A stretch of DNA of 64,000 bases from Chryseobacterium aquaeductus (GTDB taxonomy: Bacteria > Bacteroidota > Bacteroidia > Flavobacteriales > Weeksellaceae). Of this stretch, positions 1-8,363 are shown in pieces (within the stretch, counting starts at the first letter, position 1; each line of letters opens with the position of its first letter). The notes under the pieces were generated by a model. That model saw only the letters and a program-made list of their open reading frames with translations. It did no database searches and was not told where the DNA came from. A program made the translations under genes and the position numbers. Location: assembly GCF_905175375.1 (NCBI RefSeq), contig NZ_CAJIMS010000001.1, forward strand, positions 1-64,000, in the 5' to 3' direction.

Positions 1-221
1 AATATCAGCAAGGATGGTTATTTGGCTTGTTCTTTTTCCTTCTTTGGGCGATCAGATTTTTTGTAGAATTCTTGAAAGAACCACAAGGCGACGAATTTAT
101 TTCTTTCGCAGGATTGAATACCGGACAAGTGCTTTCAATACCTTTCATGGTTGCTGGTTTGATCATTATGTTCTATTCCAAAAACAATAAAATAGCTCCG
201 GAAGCAGACAAAACTTTTTAA
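1..221 (+). CDS. lgt: Prolipoprotein diacylglyceryl transferase, C-terminal end (partial)
   Basis: Only the last ~73 residues are in the window; the 5' part lies upstream and the frame is open from base 3. Lgt is an integral membrane enzyme that moves diacylglycerol from phosphatidylglycerol to the lipobox Cys of prolipoproteins. The visible part contains the typical Lgt tail: a membrane helix running into IRFFVEFLKEPQ, then LNTGQVLSIPFMVAG leading into the last helix, and a short charged end. Several putative lipoproteins in this window would be its substrates. A hairpin with a T-run follows the stop. The family call rests on this tail only. Confidence 0.88.
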   Translation, partial: YQQGWLFGLFFFLLWAIRFFVEFLKEPQGDEFISFAGLNTGQVLSIPFMVAGLIIMFYSKNNKIAPEADKTF

Positions 222-244
222 AAATTTTTAAAATATATCATTTG

Positions 245-272
245 AAAGTCACAACTAAGTTGTGGCTTTTTT
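245..272 (+). terminator. Rho-independent terminator of lgt
   Basis: An 11-bp stem (AAAGTCACAAC / GTTGTGGCTTT, one G-U pair) with a 3-base loop runs into a T-rich tract. It overlaps the stop codon of the convergent NAD(P)HX-repair gene. Confidence 0.75.
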
Positions 273-1766
273 GTTGAGAAGAAGAAAAACATTTCCGAGT
301 TCATCTATTACATTGGAAGGAAGCATTGCTTCTTTAGAGAATTTTTCGGCAGAAAAATCTGCAGCTTTTCCATGAAGCCAGACTCCTAATATACAAGCAT
401 TTTTTGCAGAATATTGTTGTGCTAAAAGTGATGTAATAATTCCCGTCAAAACGTCCCCACTTCCACCTTTTGCTAAACCGGAATTACCTGTAATATTGTA
501 AAAAACTTTTCCTTCCGGAGTTATAATTTGCGTATGATGATCTTTTAAAACAATATGAATCTTCAACTCCTTTGCCTTGATCCTTGCTAGCTCTAATCTT
601 TGAAAAGAATCTTCAGTTTTTCCGAAAAGCCTTTCAAACTCTTTAGGATGTGGTGTTATAACAGAATTTTTTGGAATCAAACTTATAATATCCTGATTTC
701 TGGAAATTAAATTTAAAGCATCTGCATCTAAAAGAACAGGATTTTGGGAATGTTTTAAAAAATCTAAAAGTGCTTTTTCGGTTTGCAAATCTGTTCCTAA
801 ACCGGGACCGATTCCATAAACTGAATCTTTCTGAATTTCAATTTCTTTTATAAAATTTTCTCCACCCGAAATAAACATGGCTTCAGGACAAGTTGTTTGC
901 AGAATTTCATATCCACAATTTGGAGCAATTGTTAAAGTGAGTCCGGCTCCTGTTTTCATTGCTGCTTGAGTTGCCAAAACTGCCGCGCCAATTTTTCCAT
1001 AACTTCCTGCAACAATTATTGCCTTACCATGAGATCCTTTGTGAGCAAAATCAGATCTTGGTTTGAAAATTCCCTTTATCGTTTCATCATCTGTTACAAC
1101 ATAATCTGTCGCAGTTTTGTTGATAAATTCTTTGCTTAAATCTATATCTAAAATTACAACTTTTCCTGTAAATTTTCCGGTTTCAGGATGTAAGAAACTG
1201 CGTTTCCAGAATTGAAAACTCAATGTATAATCTGCTATGAATATAGTTTGATTTTCTTCTAAAATCTCATCAGCGAAAAGCCCGGACGGAACATCGATGG
1301 AAATTTTTACCTGACTTAATTTATTTAATTTCTCGATTAACTCTTTATAAGTTCTATCAAGCTTTCTTGATAATCCGGTACCGAAAAGTGCATCAATAAT
1401 GACAGTTTGTTCATCAAATTCAAATGATTCTGAGTGTTTGAAATCTTGAACGGAAATTCCTGAAAATTCTTTTAGCCTCTTATAATTAATCATGGCATCA
1501 TCAGAAAATTTACTATTTTCTTTATCTATAAAAACATTTATATCAAAACCTTTCAAATATAATAATCGTGCGATGGCAAAACCATCTCCGCCATTGTTAC
1601 CACTGCCACAAAAAATTGAAAATTTTGTATGATTTTTACAGTGCTCAATAATCCATTCAACACAAGCTGATGAAGCTCTTTCCATTAATGAGATAGAAGA
1701 AATAGGTTGGTTTATGATAGTAAATTTATCTGCTTCTCTTATTTTTTCTATTGTAAAAATCTTCAT
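255..1766 (-). CDS. nnrD: Bifunctional NAD(P)H-hydrate epimerase / ADP-dependent dehydratase
   Basis: Repairs damaged NAD(P)HX: the N-terminal NnrE domain (about residues 1-215) epimerises R- to S-NAD(P)HX, and the C-terminal NnrD domain (about 225-500) dehydrates the S-form using ADP. GSGNNGGDGFAIAR near residues 56-69 is the epimerase signature. PHPKEFERLFG and GNSGLAKGGSGDVLTG are the ribokinase-like dehydratase motifs. The ~503-residue length is normal for the fused form. I chose the ATG at 1766 over a TTG two codons upstream. It converges on lgt and diverges from mscL, so it is probably monocistronic. Soluble housekeeping enzyme. Confidence 0.93.
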   Translation of the reverse strand: MKIFTIEKIREADKFTIINQPISSISLMERASSACVEWIIEHCKNHTKFSIFCGSGNNGGDGFAIARLLYLKGFDINVFIDKENSKFSDDAMINYKRLKEFSGISVQDFKHSESFEFDEQTVIIDALFGTGLSRKLDRTYKELIEKLNKLSQVKISIDVPSGLFADEILEENQTIFIADYTLSFQFWKRSFLHPETGKFTGKVVILDIDLSKEFINKTATDYVVTDDETIKGIFKPRSDFAHKGSHGKAIIVAGSYGKIGAAVLATQAAMKTGAGLTLTIAPNCGYEILQTTCPEAMFISGGENFIKEIEIQKDSVYGIGPGLGTDLQTEKALLDFLKHSQNPVLLDADALNLISRNQDIISLIPKNSVITPHPKEFERLFGKTEDSFQRLELARIKAKELKIHIVLKDHHTQIITPEGKVFYNITGNSGLAKGGSGDVLTGIITSLLAQQYSAKNACILGVWLHGKAADFSAEKFSKEAMLPSNVIDELGNVFLLLNKKATT

Positions 1767-1841
1767 AGACAATGTTTTTAATAAATTTAATGATTAAAAT
1801 TAAATAACAATTGAATCACCTTCTTAAAAAATTAATAAAAC

Positions 1842-1874
1842 TTGCATGATTACTGTTTTTAAATTATAATTTTG
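1842..1874 (+). promoter_or_regulatory. Promoter of mscL
   Basis: TTG at 1842-1844 and TAATTTTG at 1867-1874 are 22 nt apart, matching the Bacteroidetes -33/-7 pattern. Transcription should start about 20-25 nt before the mscL ATG. Confidence 0.6.
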
Positions 1875-1900
1875 TTTTAAACATTAAAAAAATAAAAATT

Positions 1901-2290
1901 ATGGGATTTGTTAAAGATTTTAAAGATTTTGCTTTTAAAGGCAATGTTGTTGATCTTGCAATAGGTGTAATTATAGGTGCGGCTTTCAGTGCAATTGTAA
2001 AATCATTTGTAGATGATATTATCACGCCTTTACTATTAAACCCTGCACTAGAGAAAGCAAATGTAAAAAACATCGCAGAACTTTCGTGGAACGGAGTAAA
2101 GTATGGAAATTTCTTATCATCAGTCATAAGTTTCGTGATCGTCGCATTTGTTTTATTCATGCTCATCAAAGGAATTGCGAGCCTAAGCAAAAAAGAAGAT
2201 ACAGTGGTAGAAGCTCCTGCCGGACCAACTGAAGATCAAAAACTATTAATGGAAATAAGAGATTTATTAAAAACTAAAAATAATATCTAA
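1901..2290 (+). CDS. mscL: Large-conductance mechanosensitive channel
   Basis: Inner-membrane homopentameric channel that opens under high membrane tension to release solutes during osmotic downshock. The 129-residue protein starts with the amphipathic N-terminal helix MGFVKDFKDFAFKGN. TM1 follows (VVDLAIGVIIGAAFSAIVKSF) and contains the gate glycines. The periplasmic loop comes after DDIITPLL, then TM2 (about residues 70-90), then a C-terminal coiled-coil helix ending in EDQKLLMEIRDLL. Length and order are standard. It has its own promoter and terminator, so it is a single-gene unit. Confidence 0.97.
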   Translation: MGFVKDFKDFAFKGNVVDLAIGVIIGAAFSAIVKSFVDDIITPLLLNPALEKANVKNIAELSWNGVKYGNFLSSVISFVIVAFVLFMLIKGIASLSKKEDTVVEAPAGPTEDQKLLMEIRDLLKTKNNI

Positions 2291-2330
2291 AAAAAAACTC
2301 GCCGGAATTTGATTTGCGGCGAGCTTATTT
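2291..2330. terminator. Bidirectional terminator between mscL and serA-like gene
   Basis: The stem CTCGCCG (2298-2304) / CGGCGAG (2317-2323) is flanked by an A-run on the left and a T-rich tract on the right, so it can end transcription of both convergent genes. Confidence 0.75.
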
Positions 2331-2348
2331 TATGTAAATACTTTATTC

Positions 2349-3307
2349 TTACAGCATCTGTAAAATACTTGAGATCTGCTCGGCTAAAGAAAGACCAATT
2401 CTATCCTGAGCTTCCAGCGTTGAAGCACCTGTGTGTGGAGTAAGAGAAATTTTAGAGTGATTTAAAATCTCTTTGGAAGGTGTCGGCTCATTGATGAAAA
2501 CATCAAGACCTGCAAACTTCACCTTACCGGAATCCAAAGCTTCAATCAAAGCAGATTCATCGATCACGCCACCTCTAGAGCAGTTTACGATTGCTACACC
2601 GTCTTTCATAACTTCAAATTCTTTTTCCCGATCATGAAACCTTCTTTCTGAGCCGGAACGTGAAGTGTAATAAAATCTGAATGCTTCAAAACTTCTTGTA
2701 AAGGTTCGGTTTCTATATCTACGTTGATGAATTGCTTGTTGTAGAAAGTCACTTTAATGCTCGCTTTTCCGATCATATTATCAGCCGCAATCACTCGCAT
2801 GCCAAGACCCAAAGCTATTTTTGCCACTTCCTGACCAATTCTTCCCATCCCAACGATTCCAATCGTTTTTCCTTTTAATTCAATACCAGCAGCATACGCT
2901 TTTTTAAGTGAGGCAAATTCTGTGTCACCGACCAAAGGCATTTTTCTATTAGAATCTTGTAAAAATCTTGCTCCGGAAAACAAATGGGCAAATACCAACT
3001 CGGCTACCGATTCTGATGAAGCTGATGGTGTATTGATCACGTGAATTCCTTTTTCTCTTGCGTAATCTACATCAATATTATCCATTCCTACTCCACCTCT
3101 TCCGATGATTTCGATTGACGGACAACTGTCGATCAATTCTTTTCTTACCTGCGTTGCACTTCTCACCAAAATTGTTCGAATTTTGTGTTCGTTGATGTAC
3201 TCTATCAAAAATTCCTGCGGAACTTTTTTAGTAATTACTTCAAACCCTTGTAGAGTTAATGCATCAATTCCGGATTGATCTAAGCCATCGTTTGCTAAAA
3301 CTTTCAT
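2349..3307 (-). pseudogene. serA: D-3-phosphoglycerate dehydrogenase-like gene, frameshifted
   Basis: Two open segments (3307-2606 and 2609-2349) make one D-2-hydroxyacid dehydrogenase, probably the NAD-dependent first step of serine synthesis. Part one carries the substrate domain and the Rossmann motif GIVGMGRIGQEVA, and stops just after GFMIGKK. Part two resumes with MKDGVAIVNCSRGGVIDE, followed by LDVFINEP and the catalytic-His region LTPHTGAS. Adding one A to the A5 run (T5 at 2622-2626 on the + strand) gives GFMIGKKEFEVMKDG and a continuous 319-residue protein, the usual length of short SerA without an ACT domain. The ATGA junction could allow reinitiation, but a one-base loss (real or a sequencing error) explains it better. 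Confidence 0.85.
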
Positions 3308-3401
3308 AAATACGTTTGCTATTTAAAATTGAAAGATTTAAAAAATAGAAATACCATTTAATTGTGCAATTCCTAATTTTTAAATCTCCAAATATTATTT
3401 T

Positions 3402-3803
3402 TTAATCTTCAAAAACTTCAATGGTCACTTGTTTCTCTATCATATCAGTAAATTTACCTTTGTATCTCGTAGCTTTTACCAAGTGATTGTCTATCCAGTG
3501 ATAGTTTCCGCCTCTAGGTTTTCCGCATAATACACTATGATATTTAAAACCATGTTTGTCTAACCAATCTATAGTAATTTGTTTAAGATTTTCTGTTCTC
3601 GAGGTGAAAAAACAGATTTGGTGACCATCATCATACCATCTGTTTACCGTCTCCAAAGCATCGGGATAAGGTTCACAAGTGACCATTCTTTCAGGTTCTT
3701 CGTTAGGAACATCATCTGTAATTGTTCCGTCAATATCAATAAGATAATTTTTTACTCCGTCCTTTAGAATAGGACTGATATGCTCAATATAATCTAGCTC
3801 CAT
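3402..3803 (-). CDS. Small HAD-family phosphatase-like protein
   Basis: A 133-residue protein with the HAD motif I LIDIDGTITDD (Asp23 nucleophile, Asp25) and motif II as FFTSRTE. GKPRGGNYHWIDNHL further on plausibly covers the conserved Lys and acidic positions. It has no cap insertion, so it is a minimal HAD fold. Similar Bacteroidetes proteins are often labelled phosphoheptose isomerase, which the sequence does not support; the substrate is unknown. A -7-like element (TAACTTTG, complementary to 3823-3830) lies about 20 nt before the ATG. It lies upstream of the serA-like gene on the same strand, 94 nt away. Confidence 0.75.
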   Translation of the reverse strand: MELDYIEHISPILKDGVKNYLIDIDGTITDDVPNEEPERMVTCEPYPDALETVNRWYDDGHQICFFTSRTENLKQITIDWLDKHGFKYHSVLCGKPRGGNYHWIDNHLVKATRYKGKFTDMIEKQVTIEVFED

Positions 3804-4029
3804 CGTTCAATTTTTTAAAGCGCAAAGTTACACATTATTGGCTAAAGGTTAGTATTAATCTTAGTTTACGTTAAAATTTTAACAATAAAAACATTTATTA
3901 AAGAATAAAAACCGTCATTCTATTACATTTTTCACAAATTTAGTTGATAATTTTTATTCATAAAAAAGCCAATATTTCATAAATATTAAAAATTTTACAC
4001 AATTATTTTACAAAATCATGATTTAAACT

Positions 4030-4037
4030 TAAATTTG
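4030..4037 (+). promoter_or_regulatory. -7 promoter element of idi
   Basis: TAAATTTG matches TAnnTTTG exactly and ends 5 nt before the idi ATG, so the transcript would be nearly leaderless. No clear -33 TTG was found. Confidence 0.5.
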
Positions 4038-4042
4038 TAGGA

Positions 4043-4552
4043 ATGGAAGAATATGTAGTTTTAGTAAATTCTAAAGATGACGTATTGGGCTTAATGGAAA
4101 AGCAGCAGGCACATATCAATGGTTTGCTACATCGTGCGTTTTCTGTTTTTTTATTTAATGACAAAGGCGAAATGCTTCTTCAGAAGCGTGCTTCGGCGAA
4201 ATATCACTCCCCAAACCAATGGACAAATGCTGTGTGTTCTCATCCTCGCAACGGTGAAACTTACATTGACGGAGCAAAACGCAGATTAAAAGAAGAATTG
4301 GGAATCGAAACTGCACTTTCTGAAAAATTTAATTTTATTTATAAAGCTGATGTTGGCTGCGGACTGTGGGAACATGAGCTCGATTATGTTTTTACCGGAA
4401 AGTACAATGAAGATTTTCATCTTAATAAGAATGAAGTTGAAGAAGTACGTTACATCTCAATGCAAAATTTAGATCAAGAAATTGCACAACATCCTGAACA
4501 ATTTACCGAATGGTTTAAAATAATTTTAGAAGAATACAAACACAATTTTTAA
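4043..4552 (+). CDS. idi: Isopentenyl-diphosphate delta-isomerase, type I
   Basis: Interconverts IPP and DMAPP for isoprenoid synthesis (menaquinone side chain, undecaprenyl carrier). The 169-residue protein is a Nudix-fold enzyme with the active-site Cys in TNAVCSHPR (Cys65). The Nudix-like helix GAKRRLKEELG and the catalytic Glu region LWEHELDYVF (residues 108-117) follow. Length and motif order match type I enzymes. Cytosolic and metal-dependent. It is followed 8 nt later by a secreted protein gene and then gcvT on the same strand, a probable operon without obvious functional link. Confidence 0.95.
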   Translation: MEEYVVLVNSKDDVLGLMEKQQAHINGLLHRAFSVFLFNDKGEMLLQKRASAKYHSPNQWTNAVCSHPRNGETYIDGAKRRLKEELGIETALSEKFNFIYKADVGCGLWEHELDYVFTGKYNEDFHLNKNEVEEVRYISMQNLDQEIAQHPEQFTEWFKIILEEYKHNF

Positions 4553-4560
4553 ACACATCA

Positions 4561-5037
4561 ATGAAAAAAACAGTATTTCTTTTTGCTTTCATATTTTCTT
4601 TGAGTCTCTTTGCTCAAAAATCAGATACAGAAGTTTTTGACAGCGAAAATTACTCAATCACGATGCCAAACACTTGGAAAGTGACCAATGATGAAGGTAT
4701 TGTCAATATTTTCCCGACCAACCAGATTGGTGCGATTACCATTTCTGAATATCACGACTTCGAACTTCCGAAAACTGAAACCAAAAAATTTATACTGGCA
4801 CTTTACAACTCTTCGGATGACGAAAAAAAGATAAAAAGCGGAGGTGCAAAAAAAGGTTACACAGAGTATTTTTACGAATATTTTGACGAAAAAGAAAATC
4901 TTTTCTGGATCACCAAAGTATTTCAAAAAAACAAAGATCTTTACATCGTGAGTATCAATTGCCAGCAAAAATACTGGAACGGAAATTATATGAAAGTTTT
5001 TAATGAAACTTTTGACAGCTTTAAAATCAAGAAATAA
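4561..5037 (+). CDS. Secreted protein of unknown function
   Basis: 158 residues with a clear signal peptide: MKK, a hydrophobic stretch, and cleavage after SLSLFAQ, the typical flavobacterial pattern. The mature part is mixed alpha/beta without motifs I can assign; the opening DSENYSITMPNTWKV resembles the start of small PsbP-like exported folds, which is only a resemblance. No lipobox. It lies 8 nt after idi and 10 nt before the gcvT ATG, so it is probably co-transcribed. Function not recognised. Confidence 0.7.
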   Translation: MKKTVFLFAFIFSLSLFAQKSDTEVFDSENYSITMPNTWKVTNDEGIVNIFPTNQIGAITISEYHDFELPKTETKKFILALYNSSDDEKKIKSGGAKKGYTEYFYEYFDEKENLFWITKVFQKNKDLYIVSINCQQKYWNGNYMKVFNETFDSFKIKK

Positions 5038-5047
5038 ATATAGAAAA

Positions 5048-6124
5048 ATGAATAAAACAGCATTGTACGACAAGCACGTTTCTTTGGGAGCGAAAATAGT
5101 ACCTTTTGCAGGATTTGATATGCCTGTACAATATTCCGGAGTGACGGAAGAACATTTTGCCGTGAGAGAAAAAGCGGGATTATTTGACGTATCTCACATG
5201 GGACAATTTTTCATTGAAGGTGCTGGTGCAAAAGATCTTTTACAATATGTAACCACAAATAATGTAGACGTTCTCGAAAACGGTAAAGCTCAGTATTCTT
5301 GTCTTCCGAATGAGGATGGCGGAATTGTAGATGATCTCATCGTTTACAAAATGGAAGACGATAAATATTTTGTTGTTGTAAACGCATCAAATATCGAAAA
5401 AGACTGGAATCACATTTCAAAATACAATACTTTCGGAGCAAAAATGACCAATGCTTCAGATGAAATGTCTCTTTTGGCAGTTCAGGGTCCGAAAGCAACT
5501 GAAATTCTTCAAAAACTGACAGAAACTAATTTATCTGAAATTCCATATTATCATTTTACAGTAGGTTCAGTAGCTGGAGTGAATGATGTAATTATCTCAA
5601 ATACAGGTTATACAGGAAGTGGTGGTTTTGAAATTTATTTTAAAAATGAAAATGCAGAACAGCTTTGGGACGAGATTCTGAAAGCCGGAAAAACTGAAGG
5701 AATGATCCCATGCGGATTGGCTGCGAGAGACACTTTGAGACTAGAAAAAGGTTTTTGCTTATACGGGATGGATATTGATGATACCACATCACCTATCGAA
5801 GCAGGATTGGGCTGGATCACAAAGTTTGATAAAGATTTTCTATCTAAAGATATTTTCGCAAAACAAAAAGAAGAAGGTGTTACGAGAAAATTAGTTGGTT
5901 TTGAATTAACTGATAAAGGAGTTCCAAGACATGACTATGCTGTTGTAGATGCACAAGGTAATGTAATTGGAAAAGTAACTTCAGGAACACAATCTCCGAT
6001 GAAAAAGATCGGTTTGGGAATCGCTTATGTAGATAAACCTCATTTCAAATTGGGAACTGAAATTTTCATTCAGGTAAGAAATAAAAATATTCCTGCGAAA
6101 GTTACGAAAATGCCTTTCGTTTAA
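5048..6124 (+). CDS. gcvT: Glycine cleavage system T protein (aminomethyltransferase)
   Basis: Transfers the methylene group from aminomethyl-lipoyl H protein to tetrahydrofolate and releases ammonia. The start is the ATG at 5048 (MNKTALYDKHVSLGAKIVPFAG), giving 358 residues, the family norm; an upstream TTG lies inside the preceding gene. Motifs include FAGFDMPVQY, AGLFDVSHMGQ, GYTGSGGFEIY and AARDTLRLEKGFCLYGMDI, the last being in the folate-binding region. The C-terminal barrel carries GKVTSGTQSPMKKIGLGIAYV. The other gcv genes are not nearby. A strong bidirectional terminator follows. Confidence 0.96.
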   Translation: MNKTALYDKHVSLGAKIVPFAGFDMPVQYSGVTEEHFAVREKAGLFDVSHMGQFFIEGAGAKDLLQYVTTNNVDVLENGKAQYSCLPNEDGGIVDDLIVYKMEDDKYFVVVNASNIEKDWNHISKYNTFGAKMTNASDEMSLLAVQGPKATEILQKLTETNLSEIPYYHFTVGSVAGVNDVIISNTGYTGSGGFEIYFKNENAEQLWDEILKAGKTEGMIPCGLAARDTLRLEKGFCLYGMDIDDTTSPIEAGLGWITKFDKDFLSKDIFAKQKEEGVTRKLVGFELTDKGVPRHDYAVVDAQGNVIGKVTSGTQSPMKKIGLGIAYVDKPHFKLGTEIFIQVRNKNIPAKVTKMPFV

Positions 6125-6156
6125 TAATTACTTTTTTCAAAAATTTCTTTAATCTA

Positions 6157-6185
6157 AAAAACCACAGATTTGATCTGTGGTTTTT
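6157..6185. terminator. Bidirectional terminator after gcvT
   Basis: A perfect 13-bp stem (AAAAACCACAGAT / ATCTGTGGTTTTT, loop TTG) lies between two convergent genes, with A- and T-runs at its ends. Confidence 0.85.
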
Positions 6186-6204
6186 ACTTTTTCTGACAAG
6201 AATT

Positions 6205-6561
6205 TTAATTATTTCCGTTGAAATGTGCTCTTAAATTTTCAATGTTTTTCTTATCGTTTCCAATAAAAATCTCAGTATCAGTTAAAAAAACCGGACGCTT
6301 CAAAAAGGTGTAATGATCTAATAACAATTCTTTAAAATCATCTTCGCCCATTGTCTTCAAATCAAGTTCTCTCAATTTAATCTGAGTAGATTTTTTACTG
6401 AACAAGTCCTCATAAGAACCTGTAATTTTATGCATCGCTTCCACTTCTTCCTGAGTGATCGGTTCTTTCTTTATTTCGCGCATCTCCCAGTCTCTCAGAT
6501 CAAATTTTGCTAAAATTTTTCTGCAAGTGTCACAACTATTAAGATAAAATACTTTCTTCAT
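6205..6561 (-). CDS. ArsC/Spx-family thioredoxin-fold protein
   Basis: 118 residues starting with MKKVFYLNSCDTCRK. This is a thioredoxin-like fold with a CxxC redox pair (Cys10, Cys13) as in the ArsC/Spx/YffB family. The later segment ELLLDHYTFLKRPVFLTDTEIFIG holds the family's conserved Arg-Pro (KRPV). Members are glutathione- or thioredoxin-linked arsenate reductases, or redox regulators such as Spx; the sequence does not decide between these. No arsenic genes are nearby, so an arsenate role is not supported by context. Stands alone, convergent with gcvT. Confidence 0.82.
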   Translation of the reverse strand: MKKVFYLNSCDTCRKILAKFDLRDWEMREIKKEPITQEEVEAMHKITGSYEDLFSKKSTQIKLRELDLKTMGEDDFKELLLDHYTFLKRPVFLTDTEIFIGNDKKNIENLRAHFNGNN

Positions 6562-6701
6562 CTATATATATATTAATTATTTTTTTAAGTTTTAAGTTCT
6601 GAATTCTATATTATTACAAGATACCACTTTTAATTGGAAAAAGACTCATTTAATTTCAGTTTCTGCTATTTAATGAATATCTTTATTAAAATTTAAAAAA
6701 T

Positions 6702-7169
6702 ATGGATAACAAGCCTGTTATTTTTCAGTTTATTTCAGAGCCTTCAGACGTGAACTACGGAGGAAATGTGCATGGTGGAAGTGTGATGAAATGGATTGAT
6801 CAGGCAGGATATGCCTGCGCAACAACATGGAGCGGAAATTATTCGGTAACTGTATATGTTGGTGGAATTCGTTTTTATGAACCCATCAAAATCGGAGAAA
6901 TCGTAAAAGTTGAAGCACAAGTTATCTATACAGGCTCGTCGAGTATGCATATTTCTATCAATGTGTTCTCCCGCAACATTAAACAACCCATCTTTGATAA
7001 GAAAACGCATTGTATAATTGTTTTCGTTGCTGTCGATGAAAATGGTAAAAAACTTCCTGTTCCCAAATGGATACCAGTAACGAATGAAGAAAAACAACAA
7101 GAAATGTATGCAAAACGACTGATGGAATTGAGAACTCAGATTGAAGATGAAATGAAACCTTTTCTATAA
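6702..7169 (+). CDS. Acyl-CoA thioesterase, hotdog fold
   Basis: 155 residues of the YciA/BFIT-type thioesterase family, which hydrolyse acyl-CoA to free acid and CoA. The hotdog helix is VNYGGNVHGGSVMKWIDQAGYACA, with the catalytic acidic residue in WIDQAG. The strand YVGGIRFYEPIKIGEIVKVEAQV follows. The tail PVPKWIPVTNEEKQQEMYAKR is typical of this branch. Cytosolic and normally multimeric. Separated by 5 nt from the TIM-barrel gene downstream, so probably co-transcribed. Substrate range cannot be read from sequence. Confidence 0.9.
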   Translation: MDNKPVIFQFISEPSDVNYGGNVHGGSVMKWIDQAGYACATTWSGNYSVTVYVGGIRFYEPIKIGEIVKVEAQVIYTGSSSMHISINVFSRNIKQPIFDKKTHCIIVFVAVDENGKKLPVPKWIPVTNEEKQQEMYAKRLMELRTQIEDEMKPFL

Positions 7170-7174
7170 AAGAC

Positions 7175-8044
7175 ATGCAGAGAATTGATTTTTTAAAACT
7201 TTCATCTCTAGGTTTTCTGGGATTATATTCTTGTGGAATATCTACAACTATGAATAATACAAAACGTCTGGGTATTCAATTGTATACGATCAGAGATTCT
7301 ATCTCACAAAATCTTGAGCATTCTTTGGAAAAGCTGGCAGGTTTAGGTTTTAAAGATCTGGAAATTTATGGATACAACGGAACTTTTTTCGGTAAAAATA
7401 AAACTGAATTTTTAGATATTTTAAATAATACAGGCTTAAAAGTCATCAGCTCTCATCATCAAACCGGAGTTATCGGAAAAGGATATGGAAATCTCCTTAA
7501 CAATTGGGAAAAATCTGTTGAAGATTTAGATTTTATCGGATCAAAATATATGGTTTGTTCTTATTTGGTTCCAGAAGAAAGAACTCTTGAACATTACCGA
7601 AAACTTCCTGAATTATTGGATCAATCAGGAGAATTGACTAAGCAGACCGGAATTCAGCTTGCATATCATAACCATGATTTTGAATTTCAAAAATTGGATG
7701 ATCAAACTACGATCTATGATTTTATTCTGCAAAATACTTCACCAGACTTAGTAAAAATGGAATAGGATTTATACTGGATTACAAAAGCAGGACTCGATCC
7801 TGTAGATTATTTTACAAAACATCCCGGAAGATTCCCTCTGTGGCATGTGAAAGATATGAGAAAAGAAACAAAAGATTTTGCAGAAATAGGAAATGGAATC
7901 ATAGATTTTGAAAGAATTTTTGAAGCAAGAAAAATGGCTGGTCTGGAATATTGGTTTCTTGAACAGGATTCCAGTGATAAAGATATTTTCGAAAGCATCA
8001 AAATGAGCCGTGATTATATAATGAAAAACAGTTTTTTTCGATAA
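7175..8044 (+). pseudogene. Sugar-phosphate isomerase-like TIM barrel, interrupted by an amber codon
   Basis: Member of the xylose-isomerase-like TIM-barrel family (IolE/Hyi type). The N-terminus MQRIDFLKLSSLGFLGLYSCG looks like a signal or lipoprotein sequence, then RLGIQLYTIRDSI begins the barrel. Translation stops at TAG 7763-7765, immediately after VKME. The same frame continues with DLYWITKAGLDPVDYFTKHPG and then FPLWHVKDMRK down to 8044, so the full frame is 289 residues. The family reads MELDLYW here, so a Leu codon (TTG or TTA) has become TAG by one change. The stop falls right at a metal-ligand Glu, so the truncated product should be inactive. Confidence 0.85.
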
Positions 8045-8098
8045 AAATAATTTTTAGTTACGCAATAGTATGTATTTATCCGTGATTGAATTTCACCC

Positions 8099-8139
8099 AA
8101 AACAAAAGGTCTTCCAAAATTTGAAAGACCTTTTGTTTT
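8099..8139. terminator. Bidirectional terminator
   Basis: A 15-bp perfect stem (AAAACAAAAGGTCTT / AAGACCTTTTGTTTT) lies between the TIM-barrel gene (+) and the small-peptide gene (-). Confidence 0.85.
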
Positions 8140-8152
8140 AACTTTAAATTTA

Positions 8153-8338
8153 TTAACAAGTAACCACTTGCGGACAACCGATATATTGACTGCAATATTT
8201 AGGTCCTGTAACTGCTCCTGTACAACTGCATCCGCATAATGATAAGTCCGGAGTTCCAATTTTACCAACACCTCCTACAATGTCCTTAAGATCAGAGTTG
8301 TTTAATTTTTTTGCATTTTTTAGAATTTCATTTAACAT
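8153..8338 (-). CDS. Small double-glycine, Cys-rich peptide (bacteriocin/RiPP precursor-like)
   Basis: 61 residues. The first 23, MLNEILKNAKKLNNSDLKDIVGG, look like a double-glycine leader: charged amphipathic helix, LKDIVGG ending, and presumed cleavage after Gly23 by a C39-type peptidase transporter. The remaining 38 residues are Gly/Ser/Thr-rich with six Cys (CGCSC, then three more). Chryseobacterium genomes commonly annotate such genes as bacteriocin-like. No modification enzyme, immunity gene or C39 transporter is adjacent, so maturation, if any, would act in trans. It has its own -7 element and a strong terminator. Product class is inference. Confidence 0.68.
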   Translation of the reverse strand: MLNEILKNAKKLNNSDLKDIVGGVGKIGTPDLSLCGCSCTGAVTGPKYCSQYIGCPQVVTC

Positions 8339-8363
8339 AATAATTTGGTTTAAAGTTAGTATT

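Noticed and set aside
3308..3401. Candidate riboswitch upstream of the serA-like gene
   Set aside because: The 94-bp gap shows no stable stem or known riboswitch core.
8014..8271. 85-codon minus-strand frame overlapping the small-peptide gene
   Set aside because: Overlaps the Cys-rich peptide gene in another phase and runs through the terminator hairpin; no family pattern.
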